From NCBI GenBank assembly GCA_964556545.1, contig CAZKWE010000005.1, positions 1 through 35,162 on the forward strand: a stretch of DNA of 35,162 bases, in the 5' to 3' direction. Of the stretch, positions 1 through 6,785 are shown one piece after another. Under the pieces are notes generated by a model that was given only the letters and a program-made list of their open reading frames with translations, had not been told where the DNA came from and made no database searches. The DNA is from JALSKU01 sp964556545. Its GTDB lineage: Bacteria > Campylobacterota > Campylobacteria > Campylobacterales > JALSKU01. Position 1 is the stretch's first letter; each line of letters begins with the position of its first letter. A program made the translations under genes and the position numbers.

Positions 1-22
1 TCTAATGCCATTGACAATGAAT

Positions 23-34
23 TGTTAAAGAGCA
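23..34 (-). promoter_or_regulatory. boxA antitermination site
   Basis: The minus-strand sequence is TGCTCTTTAACA, identical over 12 bases to the E. coli rrn boxA. In the nascent transcript boxA binds the NusB-S10 (NusE) complex, which lets RNA polymerase resist Rho termination through untranslated rRNA. Its place right after a hairpin agrees with the boxB-boxA order of rrn leaders. Twelve exact bases could arise by chance in AT-rich DNA, but the hairpin context makes that unlikely. Confidence 0.75.
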
Positions 35-48
35 CAACATCCATCCAA

Positions 49-72
49 TATCGGCTCTAATACATGCCGATA
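49..72 (-). promoter_or_regulatory. boxB-like stem-loop of the rrn leader
   Basis: Seven perfect base pairs (TATCGGC with GCCGATA) enclose a 10-base loop, 14 bases before boxA on the minus strand. In rrn leaders a stem-loop called boxB sits just upstream of boxA. The pairing is seen; the role is inferred from position. Confidence 0.5.
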
Positions 73-93
73 CCTTTGTAATGTTATAATAAT

Positions 94-144
94 GATGAAA
101 CACTATCTGTTTCATCTTCAAAACACTTCAAAATTGAAGTGTTT
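94..144 (-). repeat. Two tandem perfect hairpins in the rrn leader
   Basis: Bases 121-130 and 135-144 pair perfectly over 10 bp with a 4-base loop (AAACACTTCA and TGAAGTGTTT). Bases 94-102 and 108-116 pair perfectly over 9 bp with a 5-base loop (GATGAAACA and TGTTTCATC). Neither is followed by a U-run on the minus strand, so they do not look like simple terminators. They could be RNase III substrates or folding elements of the pre-rRNA leader; this role is inferred. Confidence 0.55.
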
Positions 145-260
145 CAAAGATTAAACACACTACTCGTGTTTTTTCTCTATTTTTTAGTCGTTTAAGTTAT
201 TTCTTATAAAACGGCTTTAATTTTATAATATTTAATTCATACTTTTATCATACCATAATT

Positions 261-758
261 ATTTAAAAAGTTTATTGAATTTTTAGAAATATGGACTACA
301 ACGGTGAAGTTAAACTACAAGGCGATTTTTCACTTATGAATTTTAAGAAACTATCTTAAAAATAAATCATTAAGATAAAATCCTAAACTACCGCGACATA
401 GGCTTGTTAGTTCCTATGATTTATTAATTAATCTTGGTATTAAAATAAAATTTATTGTATAAAATATGTATTAAAACAATTTCTCAAGGTCATAAGTTTT
501 GTTATGATAATGATATATTTGAAGTATTGTTTTGTTAAAATGAGTGATATGTTTGTATGATAAGTATCTGACCAAAAAATATAAGATTTATGACTTCTGT
601 ATATTTTTAGATAGATTTGAAGAAATTTTTGGTACAATATTTATATAAAAGATTTTTTAAAGTAAAAAGTAGTTTGATCATCTAATTTTTAGGGTTAATC
701 TATATAATTTTAACTGACCTTGTGCATAAGATCAGTTAAAAGTCTAAAAGGATTTACT
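261..758. other. AT-rich intergenic region between rrn leader and flagellar operon
   Basis: I see no convincing gene in these 498 bases. A 22-codon open frame at 291-359 (+) and an AT-rich 61-codon frame at 637-452 (-) both lack ribosome binding sites and recognisable products. The right end carries the promoter of the cheX-like gene (TATAAT at 703-708). A TACAAT at 632-637 (+) is another possible -10 box. The region separates two divergent transcription units, so it should hold both promoters. Confidence 0.5.
703..708 (+). promoter_or_regulatory. -10 box of the cheX-like/fliN/fliO promoter
   Basis: A perfect TATAAT ends 50 bases before the chosen TTG start at 759. A transcript would begin near 715, leaving a leader of about 44 bases that includes the ribosome binding site AAAAGGA at 746-752. 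There is no good -35 hexamer, which is normal for sigma-70 promoters of this phylum. No sigma-54 signature (GG-N10-GC type) was seen, so this flagellar operon looks housekeeping-transcribed. Confidence 0.5.
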
Positions 759-1190
759 TTGGTTTTTAAGTTTTTAAAAAATGCTAGTGATAATTTTTTT
801 TGTAATATACTGGGGCTTAGTTTAGACACATGTAAAACAAAAAATTTTAAAAATTTTTATTGCTCAAAGATTTCTATATATCAAAATCAGATAGAGTACA
901 ATGCACTCTTTTTGCTCAAAAAAGATACGATAAATCTTATAGGCAAAAACTTGCTTTTTGAAGATAATTTGGACGAAAATGCTTTTGTTGATCTACTAAA
1001 AGAAACTGCAAATCTTATAGGAGGAACGGCAAAAACAATGATAGAAGAGTTTGATCCGGATTCTTTGTATGAACTATCAACCCCGGAATACATAGGATTT
1101 ATAAAAGATTTGAAAGAAATTAATTTATCATACTACAATGCAAGCAAGATAAACAACAGATGTTTTGTGATAGGCATAGAAGAAATCTAA
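759..1190 (+). CDS. CheX/CheC-family chemotaxis phosphatase-like protein
   Basis: A 143-aa cytoplasmic protein of the CheX/CheC/FliY phosphatase fold. The signature helix is visible as KETANLIGG at residues 81-89, with the E82...N85 pair (ExxN) that in CheX and CheC acts on CheY-phosphate. The N-terminal half is divergent. The TTG at 759 is preceded at proper spacing by AAAAGGA; the longer frame from TTG at 720 has no ribosome binding site and sits almost at the predicted transcript start. It is followed one base later by fliN, so the product probably works at the flagellar switch or on CheY signalling. In this phylum such proteins also accompany FliN without proven phosphatase activity; the family is well supported, catalysis is not. 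Confidence 0.65.
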   Translation: MVFKFLKNASDNFFCNILGLSLDTCKTKNFKNFYCSKISIYQNQIEYNALFLLKKDTINLIGKNLLFEDNLDENAFVDLLKETANLIGGTAKTMIEEFDPDSLYELSTPEYIGFIKDLKEINLSYYNASKINNRCFVIGIEEI

Positions 1191-1191
1191 T

Positions 1192-1494
1192 ATGGATAAT
1201 AATATTTTGCAAAAACTTGACAAATCACAGTATGAAAAACTTGATGATATAAGTGTTGTTTTTACTGCAGAGTTAGGATCTACCACATTACCTATAGATG
1301 AGATACTAAAACTCTCCAAAGGTTCTGTTATAGATCTTCAAAAACCGGCTGGAGAAAGTGTAGAACTTTTCATAAATGGAAAAATCATAGGCAAAGGTGA
1401 AGTTATGGTCTATGAAAAAAATCTGGCTGTAAGGATAAATGAAATTCTTGATTCTAAGTCAGTCATACAGTACTTTAGCAAGGAATTATCATGA
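1192..1494 (+). CDS. fliN: Flagellar motor switch protein FliN
   Basis: A 100-aa protein consisting almost entirely of a SpoA (surface presentation of antigens) domain, about residues 20-95, as in the short FliN of Campylobacter. FliN forms the lower ring of the flagellar C-ring, binds CheY-phosphate and FliH and helps direct export cargo. Recognisable stretches include the hydrophobic strand DISVVFTAELGSTTLP near residues 18-33 and the conserved GEVMVYEKNLAVRI near residues 67-80. The ATG lies one base after the upstream stop, and its last four bases (ATGA) overlap the start of the fliO-like gene. This coupling supports co-translation of the three products in similar amounts. Confidence 0.88.
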   Translation: MDNNILQKLDKSQYEKLDDISVVFTAELGSTTLPIDEILKLSKGSVIDLQKPAGESVELFINGKIIGKGEVMVYEKNLAVRINEILDSKSVIQYFSKELS

Positions 1495-2372
1495 GATATC
1501 CCAAAATACTAAGTTATTTTTTTATTACCGTATTGTTTCAGCTAAATATTTTTGCTACAACTTTGCTCACATACAACACATATGACAGAGATGACAGAGT
1601 TGATTTGATGCTCTCTTTTGATACTCCGTACAACGGGAAAGTATTTTTAAAAAAGAGTGAAAATAACTTTGTTATATCGCTTGATAATATTCATTTCAAT
1701 AAAAAGATTACCAAAAATATAAATTCACCGATAATCTCCCAAATAGAGATAAATCCTCAAAAAAAAAGTATAAATATCGTATTTAAGACCAAAAAAAAGA
1801 TCAATATAATTGCTTCCAAGACTACTGACGGATTTGGCCTGAGATTAAGAGCAACCCTGTCAAGCATTCAGACAAAAACAATCTCATCTCAAAAAAACAG
1901 TATCAAACAAAACAAATCACAATCCTTTGACTCACTGCCACTTGATAAAACAAGTTATACAGATAGCCGATACTATACGATTATACTTGTTTTGCTTATC
2001 ATGTTATTGGCATTATGGATACTCAAGAAAAAAATATCAAAACCAGCCTCAGGAAGCAATTGGCTTTTTAAAAACAATATCAATGAAAATGAAGTTAAAA
2101 TACTCTATAAAAAAGCTATAGATACCAAAAACAGTGTTTTGGTTTTATCATATATGAACAAAAGATATCTGGTACTCACAGGTTCATCAAATCAACTGTT
2201 GGATAAATTTTCAAGCAATGACGACATAGGTGATGATGATAAAGAGTTTGAAGAAATGTTTGCAAAAAACAGACAAAAACTGGATGAATTTTTAAAAGTA
2301 GGAAACGATAAGCTTTCAAGTTATGCAGACAAAGCAAGCCTTGACTTGACTACCGAAGAAAATATCAGATAA
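1491..2372 (+). CDS. FliO-like flagellar export membrane protein with large periplasmic domain
   Basis: 293 aa. It has an N-terminal signal peptide (hydrophobic core about residues 8-22), a periplasmic beta-rich AMIN-like segment (about 25-122), a low-complexity linker, one transmembrane helix (162-178), a basic stop-transfer patch, and a cytoplasmic domain (about 190-250) of the FliO type. FliO helps assemble the FliP pore of the flagellar export apparatus. E. coli FliO is only about 120 aa and lacks the long periplasmic part; long versions next to fliN are known to me from Campylobacter and Helicobacter. The gene overlaps fliN by ATGA. Its stop abuts the stop of the convergent dus gene with no base between. 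FliO is the best call from position and topology; sequence similarity alone is weak. Confidence 0.65.
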   Translation: MRYPKILSYFFITVLFQLNIFATTLLTYNTYDRDDRVDLMLSFDTPYNGKVFLKKSENNFVISLDNIHFNKKITKNINSPIISQIEINPQKKSINIVFKTKKKINIIASKTTDGFGLRLRATLSSIQTKTISSQKNSIKQNKSQSFDSLPLDKTSYTDSRYYTIILVLLIMLLALWILKKKISKPASGSNWLFKNNINENEVKILYKKAIDTKNSVLVLSYMNKRYLVLTGSSNQLLDKFSSNDDIGDDDKEFEEMFAKNRQKLDEFLKVGNDKLSSYADKASLDLTTEENIR

Positions 2373-3305
2373 TTATATAAAAAATTGATTTATATACTCT
2401 TTAACTATTTCCGGGTTGTCAATTCTGTTTATTTTATCTCTGAAAATTGTTGCATTTGGAAAATTTTTTGAGTATGAATGTATATGCTTTCTGAAAATCC
2501 CGACTGCTCTTTCTCCATAAAACTCTAACATATTTTCAAAATGTTCTAATACAATTTCTTTGATTTTCTCTTTTTGGATAATTTCTAAATTATTTTTTAT
2601 TTGATAAAAAATCCATGGATTTCCTACTGCTCCACGCCCTATCATTACAGCATCTGCATGTGTTATACTTTTTACTTCTTTATATTTTTCAAGTGTGGTA
2701 ATGTCTCCGTTAGCAACCAATGGTATATCGACAGCTTCTTTTGCTTTTGCAATGGATTCATAGTCAATTCTCTCTTTTTTATAGGCATCACTTCTTGTTC
2801 GGGCATGAAATGTTATAAAATCAGCCCCACTGTTTTCACAAATTTTTGCTATGATATCCGGTTTTTTATCACTAAAACCAAGTCTGCTTTTTACGGAAGT
2901 ATATCGCTTGTTTGAATATTTTTTGATAGTTTCTATAATTTTTCCCATTTTAGGCAAATCTTTCAATAGTGCACTGCCACTTCCTTGCTTAACAACTTTC
3001 GGTACGGGACATCCGCAGTTTAAATCTATACCGTCAATACCATCTATATCATTTAGAATTTGTACGGCATGTTTTATGACATTTATATCACTTCCTGCGA
3101 TTTGAACAATATATGGAGTTTCATTACTTGCTTTTTCAAGCATTTTATATGTTTTTTTAGAGTTGTAAACAAGTGCATTGGAGCTTATCATTTCACTTAT
3201 GGTAACATCTGCACCAAATTTTTTGACTACCTTTCTAAAAGGCAAATCCGTAAAACCGGCAAGTGGTGCTAAAAAAAGAATATCTTTTTTAGAAAAATTT
3301 ATCAT
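2373..3305 (-). CDS. dus: tRNA-dihydrouridine synthase (Dus family)
   Basis: 310-aa flavoenzyme that reduces specific uridines in the tRNA D-loop to dihydrouridine using NAD(P)H and FMN. The family opening LAPLAGFTDLPFR (residues 12-24) and the catalytic-site motif NCGCP (96-100, catalytic Cys 99) are intact. The phosphate-binding motif of the TIM barrel follows as VMIGRGAVGNPW near residue 220. ATG at 3305 is chosen because AAGGG lies four bases upstream; a TTG five codons earlier is possible. It is the last gene of the gltB-to-dus operon, 22 bases after the membrane protein gene. The subfamily (DusA, B or C) cannot be settled by eye; DusB-like is most probable in this phylum. Confidence 0.9.
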   Translation of the reverse strand: MINFSKKDILFLAPLAGFTDLPFRKVVKKFGADVTISEMISSNALVYNSKKTYKMLEKASNETPYIVQIAGSDINVIKHAVQILNDIDGIDGIDLNCGCPVPKVVKQGSGSALLKDLPKMGKIIETIKKYSNKRYTSVKSRLGFSDKKPDIIAKICENSGADFITFHARTRSDAYKKERIDYESIAKAKEAVDIPLVANGDITTLEKYKEVKSITHADAVMIGRGAVGNPWIFYQIKNNLEIIQKEKIKEIVLEHFENMLEFYGERAVGIFRKHIHSYSKNFPNATIFRDKINRIDNPEIVKEYINQFFI

Positions 3306-3327
3306 AACACCCTTGCTCAAATAAGAT

Positions 3328-4338
3328 TTATATATCGAAAAATATATCTACATCAAAATTTTTACCACAATCTTTCAAATCAAGTATATATCTGAATTTT
3401 TCACACTCTTTTTCAGAAAGACTTGAAAGCACTTCTCTTATTTTGTCTATCATTTGAAACTCAAACAAAAGATACAAATATGCTTGCAAAGCTTCTTCTT
3501 TTTCATTTGAAAGTGTTTCGAAAATAGATAAAATAGCTTCCGGATTTAGTAATTTTTTAAATTTTTTTGCATAGTGTAAAAAATCGATTTTATTTAAATT
3601 ATATTTATTTAACTGTTCTTTGATATCCTGTGCATTTATTGCAAAATTATCTTTATTCTCTTCAAATCTTTTTATAAGTTTATCAAAAAGTTCTCTGCTT
3701 ATATCAAAATCCTGTTTTTTTATATCATTAAAATTTGCGTATTGACAATACACTTCAAAAGCTTTTTTACATATTTCACTATCTTTATCTTCACAGTTTT
3801 TTAAAATATTTTCAGCTTCTTTCTCATCTTTTGCAAGCTTGTTCAGTATATTTTTCTTTACAAAATAGTTATCTGATGAAAGTTTAAATTTTTTTAGGCT
3901 GACAACTTCACCTGATTCTATTTTATTTAAAGTATCAATAATCTCTTTCAATTCTTCATTATCGATATCACCCGCATCTTTTGAGGCATCAAAGTTAAAA
4001 TGTTTCAAAACTTTTGAAGGCAAATCATACCATTTGGTTACAAAGTTCATATTTATGTCATTTCCAAACATATGTTGTTTTACATATTGCAAATAACTCT
4101 TGTAATCTTTTTGCAAATTTCTTTGGATCAGATAATTTTTAAAACTGTAAAATAGCATATGAAACACTGAAGCAACCGCCAAAATCGCTGAAGGGAGTAT
4201 AACCCATACTGCTATCTTCAAAGAAACAGGAACTCCGAAAAAAGTCAATGTATAAGTATCACCATTAAAACTGTATACATAAGCTCCAACTGCTACGATA
4301 AAAATTATCGCAAACAAAATATATTTTTTCAATCCCAT
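3328..4338 (-). CDS. Conserved membrane protein of unknown function
   Basis: 336 aa. Two hydrophobic helices lie near the N terminus (about residues 5-22 and 40-66), separated by a short predicted beta segment (YTLTFFGVPVSL). The remaining 270 residues are charged, helical and cytoplasmic. The two-helix head resembles the LapA/DUF1049 layout (lipopolysaccharide assembly protein A), but the long tail does not belong to that family and I do not recognise it. C. jejuni has a comparable membrane protein between dksA and dus, so the position is conserved. Spacing is 11 bases after dksA and 22 before dus. Function unknown; an inner-membrane scaffold role is only a guess. Confidence 0.7.
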   Translation of the reverse strand: MGLKKYILFAIIFIVAVGAYVYSFNGDTYTLTFFGVPVSLKIAVWVILPSAILAVASVFHMLFYSFKNYLIQRNLQKDYKSYLQYVKQHMFGNDINMNFVTKWYDLPSKVLKHFNFDASKDAGDIDNEELKEIIDTLNKIESGEVVSLKKFKLSSDNYFVKKNILNKLAKDEKEAENILKNCEDKDSEICKKAFEVYCQYANFNDIKKQDFDISRELFDKLIKRFEENKDNFAINAQDIKEQLNKYNLNKIDFLHYAKKFKKLLNPEAILSIFETLSNEKEEALQAYLYLLFEFQMIDKIREVLSSLSEKECEKFRYILDLKDCGKNFDVDIFFDI

Positions 4339-4349
4339 ACCAAATCCTT

Positions 4350-4700
4350 TTAATTTTGTTTTTCTACAATCTCCCTACATACTATACAATATTTTGCATG
4401 TGGTTTTACTTTAAGTCTTTGTACTGAAATTTTTTCTTCACACATTTCACATATCCCGTATCTGCCTTCTTTTATCTTGTTTTTTGCATATTCTATTTCT
4501 CTAAGCTCTTCAGCTTGTTGCTTGTTTATAGCATGTTTAGTCAGCCTATCAGAACTTATAGAAGCATGATCGGCTTCATCAGATACTTCTGTTTTTTGCA
4601 ACTCTTGCATATCTTTTAATGTATGATTGATATTATTTTGGATTTGCTCCTTTCTTAAATCAAGCAAATTCTCAAAAAACCTTAAATCACTCTCTTTCAC
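4350..4700 (-). CDS. dksA: DksA/TraR-family zinc-finger transcription factor
   Basis: 116 aa, shorter than the 151 aa of E. coli DksA but normal for Campylobacter. The coiled-coil tip motif DxxDxA is present as D41, D44, A46, and the zinc finger as C84-C87 and C105-C108. DksA enters the RNA polymerase secondary channel and, with ppGpp, lowers stable RNA synthesis and raises amino-acid biosynthesis transcription. The start is GTG at 4700, with AAGGAG eight to thirteen bases upstream; an overlapping ATG two bases earlier is out of frame and stops at once. A TATAAT at 4747-4742 in the 62-base gap after rlmH gives it a private promoter besides operon read-through. Confidence 0.9.
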   Translation of the reverse strand: MKESDLRFFENLLDLRKEQIQNNINHTLKDMQELQKTEVSDEADHASISSDRLTKHAINKQQAEELREIEYAKNKIKEGRYGICEMCEEKISVQRLKVKPHAKYCIVCREIVEKQN

Positions 4701-4741
4701 ATACTCTCCTTAATATTTTTTCAGTAACTCTGTACAGCAGC

Positions 4742-4747
4742 ATTATA
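4742..4747 (-). promoter_or_regulatory. -10 box of a dksA promoter
   Basis: Perfect TATAAT on the minus strand in the rlmH-dksA gap, 41 bases before the GTG start, with AAGGAG in between. It would let dksA, the membrane protein gene and dus be expressed separately from gltBD. No -35 box is evident. Confidence 0.5.
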
Positions 4748-4762
4748 TGCTACTATAGAAAA

Positions 4763-5221
4763 TTACTTATGATACGGATGCTTATTTACAATACTTAAAG
4801 CTCTGTATATTTGTTCGAGCAAAACTATTTTTGCAATTTTATGTGAAAAAGTCAATTTTGATAAAGATACAACTTCATTGCACTGTTTTAAAAAATTACC
4901 TTCAAACCCATAAGCTCCGCCTATAAAAAAATTTATCTCATTCTCTTTTTCAAAAATATTGCTAAATCCAATACTGTCATAAATTTTTCCGCTTTCATCT
5001 AAACATATGCTGTAATTTTTTATCTTATCGCGATATACTTCACTATAACTTTTTTTAGCAATAGCAATATCATTTTTCTGTGCTTGAACAATTTTTTTAT
5101 TGAAGCATACAATATGTTCAAATTTTGCATATCTTGATATCATTTTTTCATAATTTTTAGATATTGTCTCAAATTCGTCTTTTATCTCCTTTTCTATGCT
5201 GAAAACTTTTATTTTATGCAC
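4763..5221 (-). CDS. rlmH: 23S rRNA (pseudouridine-1915 N3) methyltransferase RlmH
   Basis: 152 aa (SPOUT class; E. coli 155 aa), methylating pseudouridine 1915 in helix 69 of 23S rRNA with S-adenosylmethionine. The knot-forming motif FFIGGAYGF (near residues 104-112) and the C-terminal LLEQIYRALSIVNKHPYHK-type tail ending in HPYHK are family hallmarks. I place the start at GTG 5221, inside the last codons of accD (AGTGCATAA, an 8-base overlap), because it gives the usual MxKIxxxSI opening. A longer frame from TTG 5242 would add seven residues not seen in the family. The GAGGAAG about 15 bases upstream lies a little far for a ribosome binding site, so translation is probably coupled to accD. 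Confidence 0.9.
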   Translation of the reverse strand: MHKIKVFSIEKEIKDEFETISKNYEKMISRYAKFEHIVCFNKKIVQAQKNDIAIAKKSYSEVYRDKIKNYSICLDESGKIYDSIGFSNIFEKENEINFFIGGAYGFEGNFLKQCNEVVSLSKLTFSHKIAKIVLLEQIYRALSIVNKHPYHK

Positions 5222-6071
5222 TTTGTCTGTTTTCTTCCTCAAAAAATGTCAAAAAATCACTTATTGTTTTTTTCATTTCTCCTCTTTGGACTATCATATC
5301 TATAAGCCCATGCTCAAGTAAAAATTCAGATCTTTGAAAACCTTCAGGCAAATCGGCACCTATTGTTTGTTTGATAACCCTTTGACCTGCAAATCCTATC
5401 AATGCTTTTGGTTCAGCCATTATGATATCGCCCAGCCATGCAAAAGAGGCACTTACTCCACCCATGGTAGGATCGGTCAAAACCGAGATATAAGGTAGTT
5501 TTGCATCATCAAGTTTTGCCAGTGCCGCAGCAGTTTTTGACATTTGTAAAAGTGAAAAAGTACTTTCTTGCATTCTTGCACCCCCGCTTGCACTCACGAT
5601 AACAACAGGTGTTCTTTTTTCAATGGCTCTATTGATTGCTCTAACTATTTTTTCTCCCTCAACCGAACCGAGACTGCCCCCCATAAATGCAAAATCAAAT
5701 ACTATCAATTGCACGGGTTTTTTGTCTATTTTGCACTCTCCGCTTATTGCTGAGGATTTTCTGCCGGTTTTTTCATATCCTTGTGTTATTCTTTTTTTAT
5801 AGGATTTCTTATCTACAAAATGCAACGGATCATTTGGCTCCAAATCAGTATCAAACTCAGTAAATGTATCTTTATCTGCAAGCATATCTATACGCATTTT
5901 TGCGGATATCCTCATATGAAAATTGCATTTAGGACATACATTTAAAAGATTTTCAACCTCTTTATAATACATAAGAGAGTTACAAGACGGACATTTTACC
6001 CAATGACTTGGGGCCTCTTCCTTTGTTGGCTGCTGTCTTCTCATTCTGCTAAAGATATTGCCAAAATTCAT
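5214..6071 (-). CDS. accD: Acetyl-CoA carboxylase carboxyltransferase subunit beta
   Basis: 285 aa. With AccA it transfers the carboxyl group from biotin on AccB to acetyl-CoA, making malonyl-CoA for fatty acid synthesis. The N-terminal zinc ribbon is intact (C27, C30, C46, C49). The crotonase-like core shows GGSLGSVEGEK and the oxyanion-hole region SASGGARMQES. ATG at 6071 is selected over a GTG four codons upstream because GTGAGG precedes it by six bases. The upstream suhB-like stop overlaps that GTG region. The gene pairs with rlmH and dksA as in Campylobacter. accA is not in the window, which is usual for this phylum. Confidence 0.96.
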   Translation of the reverse strand: MNFGNIFSRMRRQQPTKEEAPSHWVKCPSCNSLMYYKEVENLLNVCPKCNFHMRISAKMRIDMLADKDTFTEFDTDLEPNDPLHFVDKKSYKKRITQGYEKTGRKSSAISGECKIDKKPVQLIVFDFAFMGGSLGSVEGEKIVRAINRAIEKRTPVVIVSASGGARMQESTFSLLQMSKTAAALAKLDDAKLPYISVLTDPTMGGVSASFAWLGDIIMAEPKALIGFAGQRVIKQTIGADLPEGFQRSEFLLEHGLIDMIVQRGEMKKTISDFLTFFEEENRQSA

Positions 6072-6079
6072 TTTATACC

Positions 6080-6784
6080 TCACACTATAGTAATTAGTTT
6101 TTTAAATATATCTTTTTCTTTTGAAACAATCAATATGTCATCTTTTAAAAAAATATCCATATCGCTACACATATGCAAACCTGCTGCCACATCATACTCT
6201 CGTATATTGCCTTCAAAGATAACAAATGTAAAATTATGGGCATTTGCCAATGACAATGCTAATGCCCCGGGACTTCTATATTTAAATCCTTCTTCATTTA
6301 TCTTATAGATAAATTTTGAAGAAGCATAAGCTCTTTCATAAATGCCGATTGTAGCATAATTATTCATTGTAATTTCTGAAAATTCGAGTCTATTTATATC
6401 CGCTCTTTTAAAATCATTATTTTGTTTGACAAATAAATCTCCTGTTGCAAAATTTACCACAACCGATTCAAAAACTTCTTTATCTCTTTTTCTTGCAACC
6501 GAACTTCCAAAATACGGCAAACCGGATATAAAATTTTCACTACCATCTATGGGATCTATAATAATCTTATCTTTTCCATTTCCTGTAATTCCCGATTCTT
6601 CTGATATAATTTGTCCAAATTTTTCAAGATAGTGTACAAATATTTTTTCAGCTTCTATATCGACAACTCTACTGATATCTCCTCCTGCACCGATATTTAA
6701 TTGTTTCTTTAAGTCAGGATTGCCTTTTTTTATTAATTCCAATATTTTTTGATTGGCTTTTATGGCACTTTGTATAAAATTCAT
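6080..6784 (-). CDS. Inositol-monophosphatase-family phosphatase (SuhB/CysQ type)
   Basis: 234 aa, slightly short for the family (about 260). The metal-binding motifs are visible: SEES near residues 61-64, DPIDGSENF (78-86, with Ser where Thr is usual), and the C-terminal YDVAAG near 197-202 in place of WDxAAG. The family includes inositol monophosphatase SuhB, the nucleotide 3'-phosphatase CysQ and fructose-1,6-bisphosphatase types; substrate cannot be read from sequence. It sits one base after gltD and eight bases before the chosen accD start. In C. jejuni a suhB-like gene holds the same place before accD. SuhB also takes part in rRNA antitermination in E. coli, but nothing here shows that role. 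Confidence 0.82.
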   Translation of the reverse strand: MNFIQSAIKANQKILELIKKGNPDLKKQLNIGAGGDISRVVDIEAEKIFVHYLEKFGQIISEESGITGNGKDKIIIDPIDGSENFISGLPYFGSSVARKRDKEVFESVVVNFATGDLFVKQNNDFKRADINRLEFSEITMNNYATIGIYERAYASSKFIYKINEEGFKYRSPGALALSLANAHNFTFVIFEGNIREYDVAAGLHMCSDMDIFLKDDILIVSKEKDIFKKLITIV

Positions 6785-6785
6785 T

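Larger units (their letters stand above)
1..260 (-). promoter_or_regulatory. rRNA operon leader (16S gene lies beyond the left edge)
   Basis: Read on the minus strand, this stretch has the layout of an rrn leader. A possible promoter comes first: TATGAT at 252-247, with TG one base before it as in an extended -10. Two stem-loops follow (144-121 and 116-94), then a boxB-like stem-loop (72-49) and a perfect boxA (34-23). No 16S sequence is visible, so the gene would begin left of base 1; boxA in Escherichia coli rrn leaders also lies roughly 100 bases before 16S. The boxA match is seen directly. The promoter and the identity of the downstream gene are inferred. Confidence 0.7.

Noticed and set aside
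291..359. 22-codon plus-strand open frame starting ATG GAC TAC AAC
   Set aside because: No ribosome binding site, no recognisable family and no continuation in another frame that I could follow; too short to claim a gene or pseudogene.
452..637. 61-codon minus-strand open frame in the first intergenic region
   Set aside because: TTG start without a ribosome binding site and composition explained by AT-rich noncoding DNA.
720..758. Extension of the cheX-like gene to TTG 720
   Set aside because: Lies about five bases after the predicted transcript start with no ribosome binding site; TTG 759 has AAAAGGA and matches the family N terminus better.
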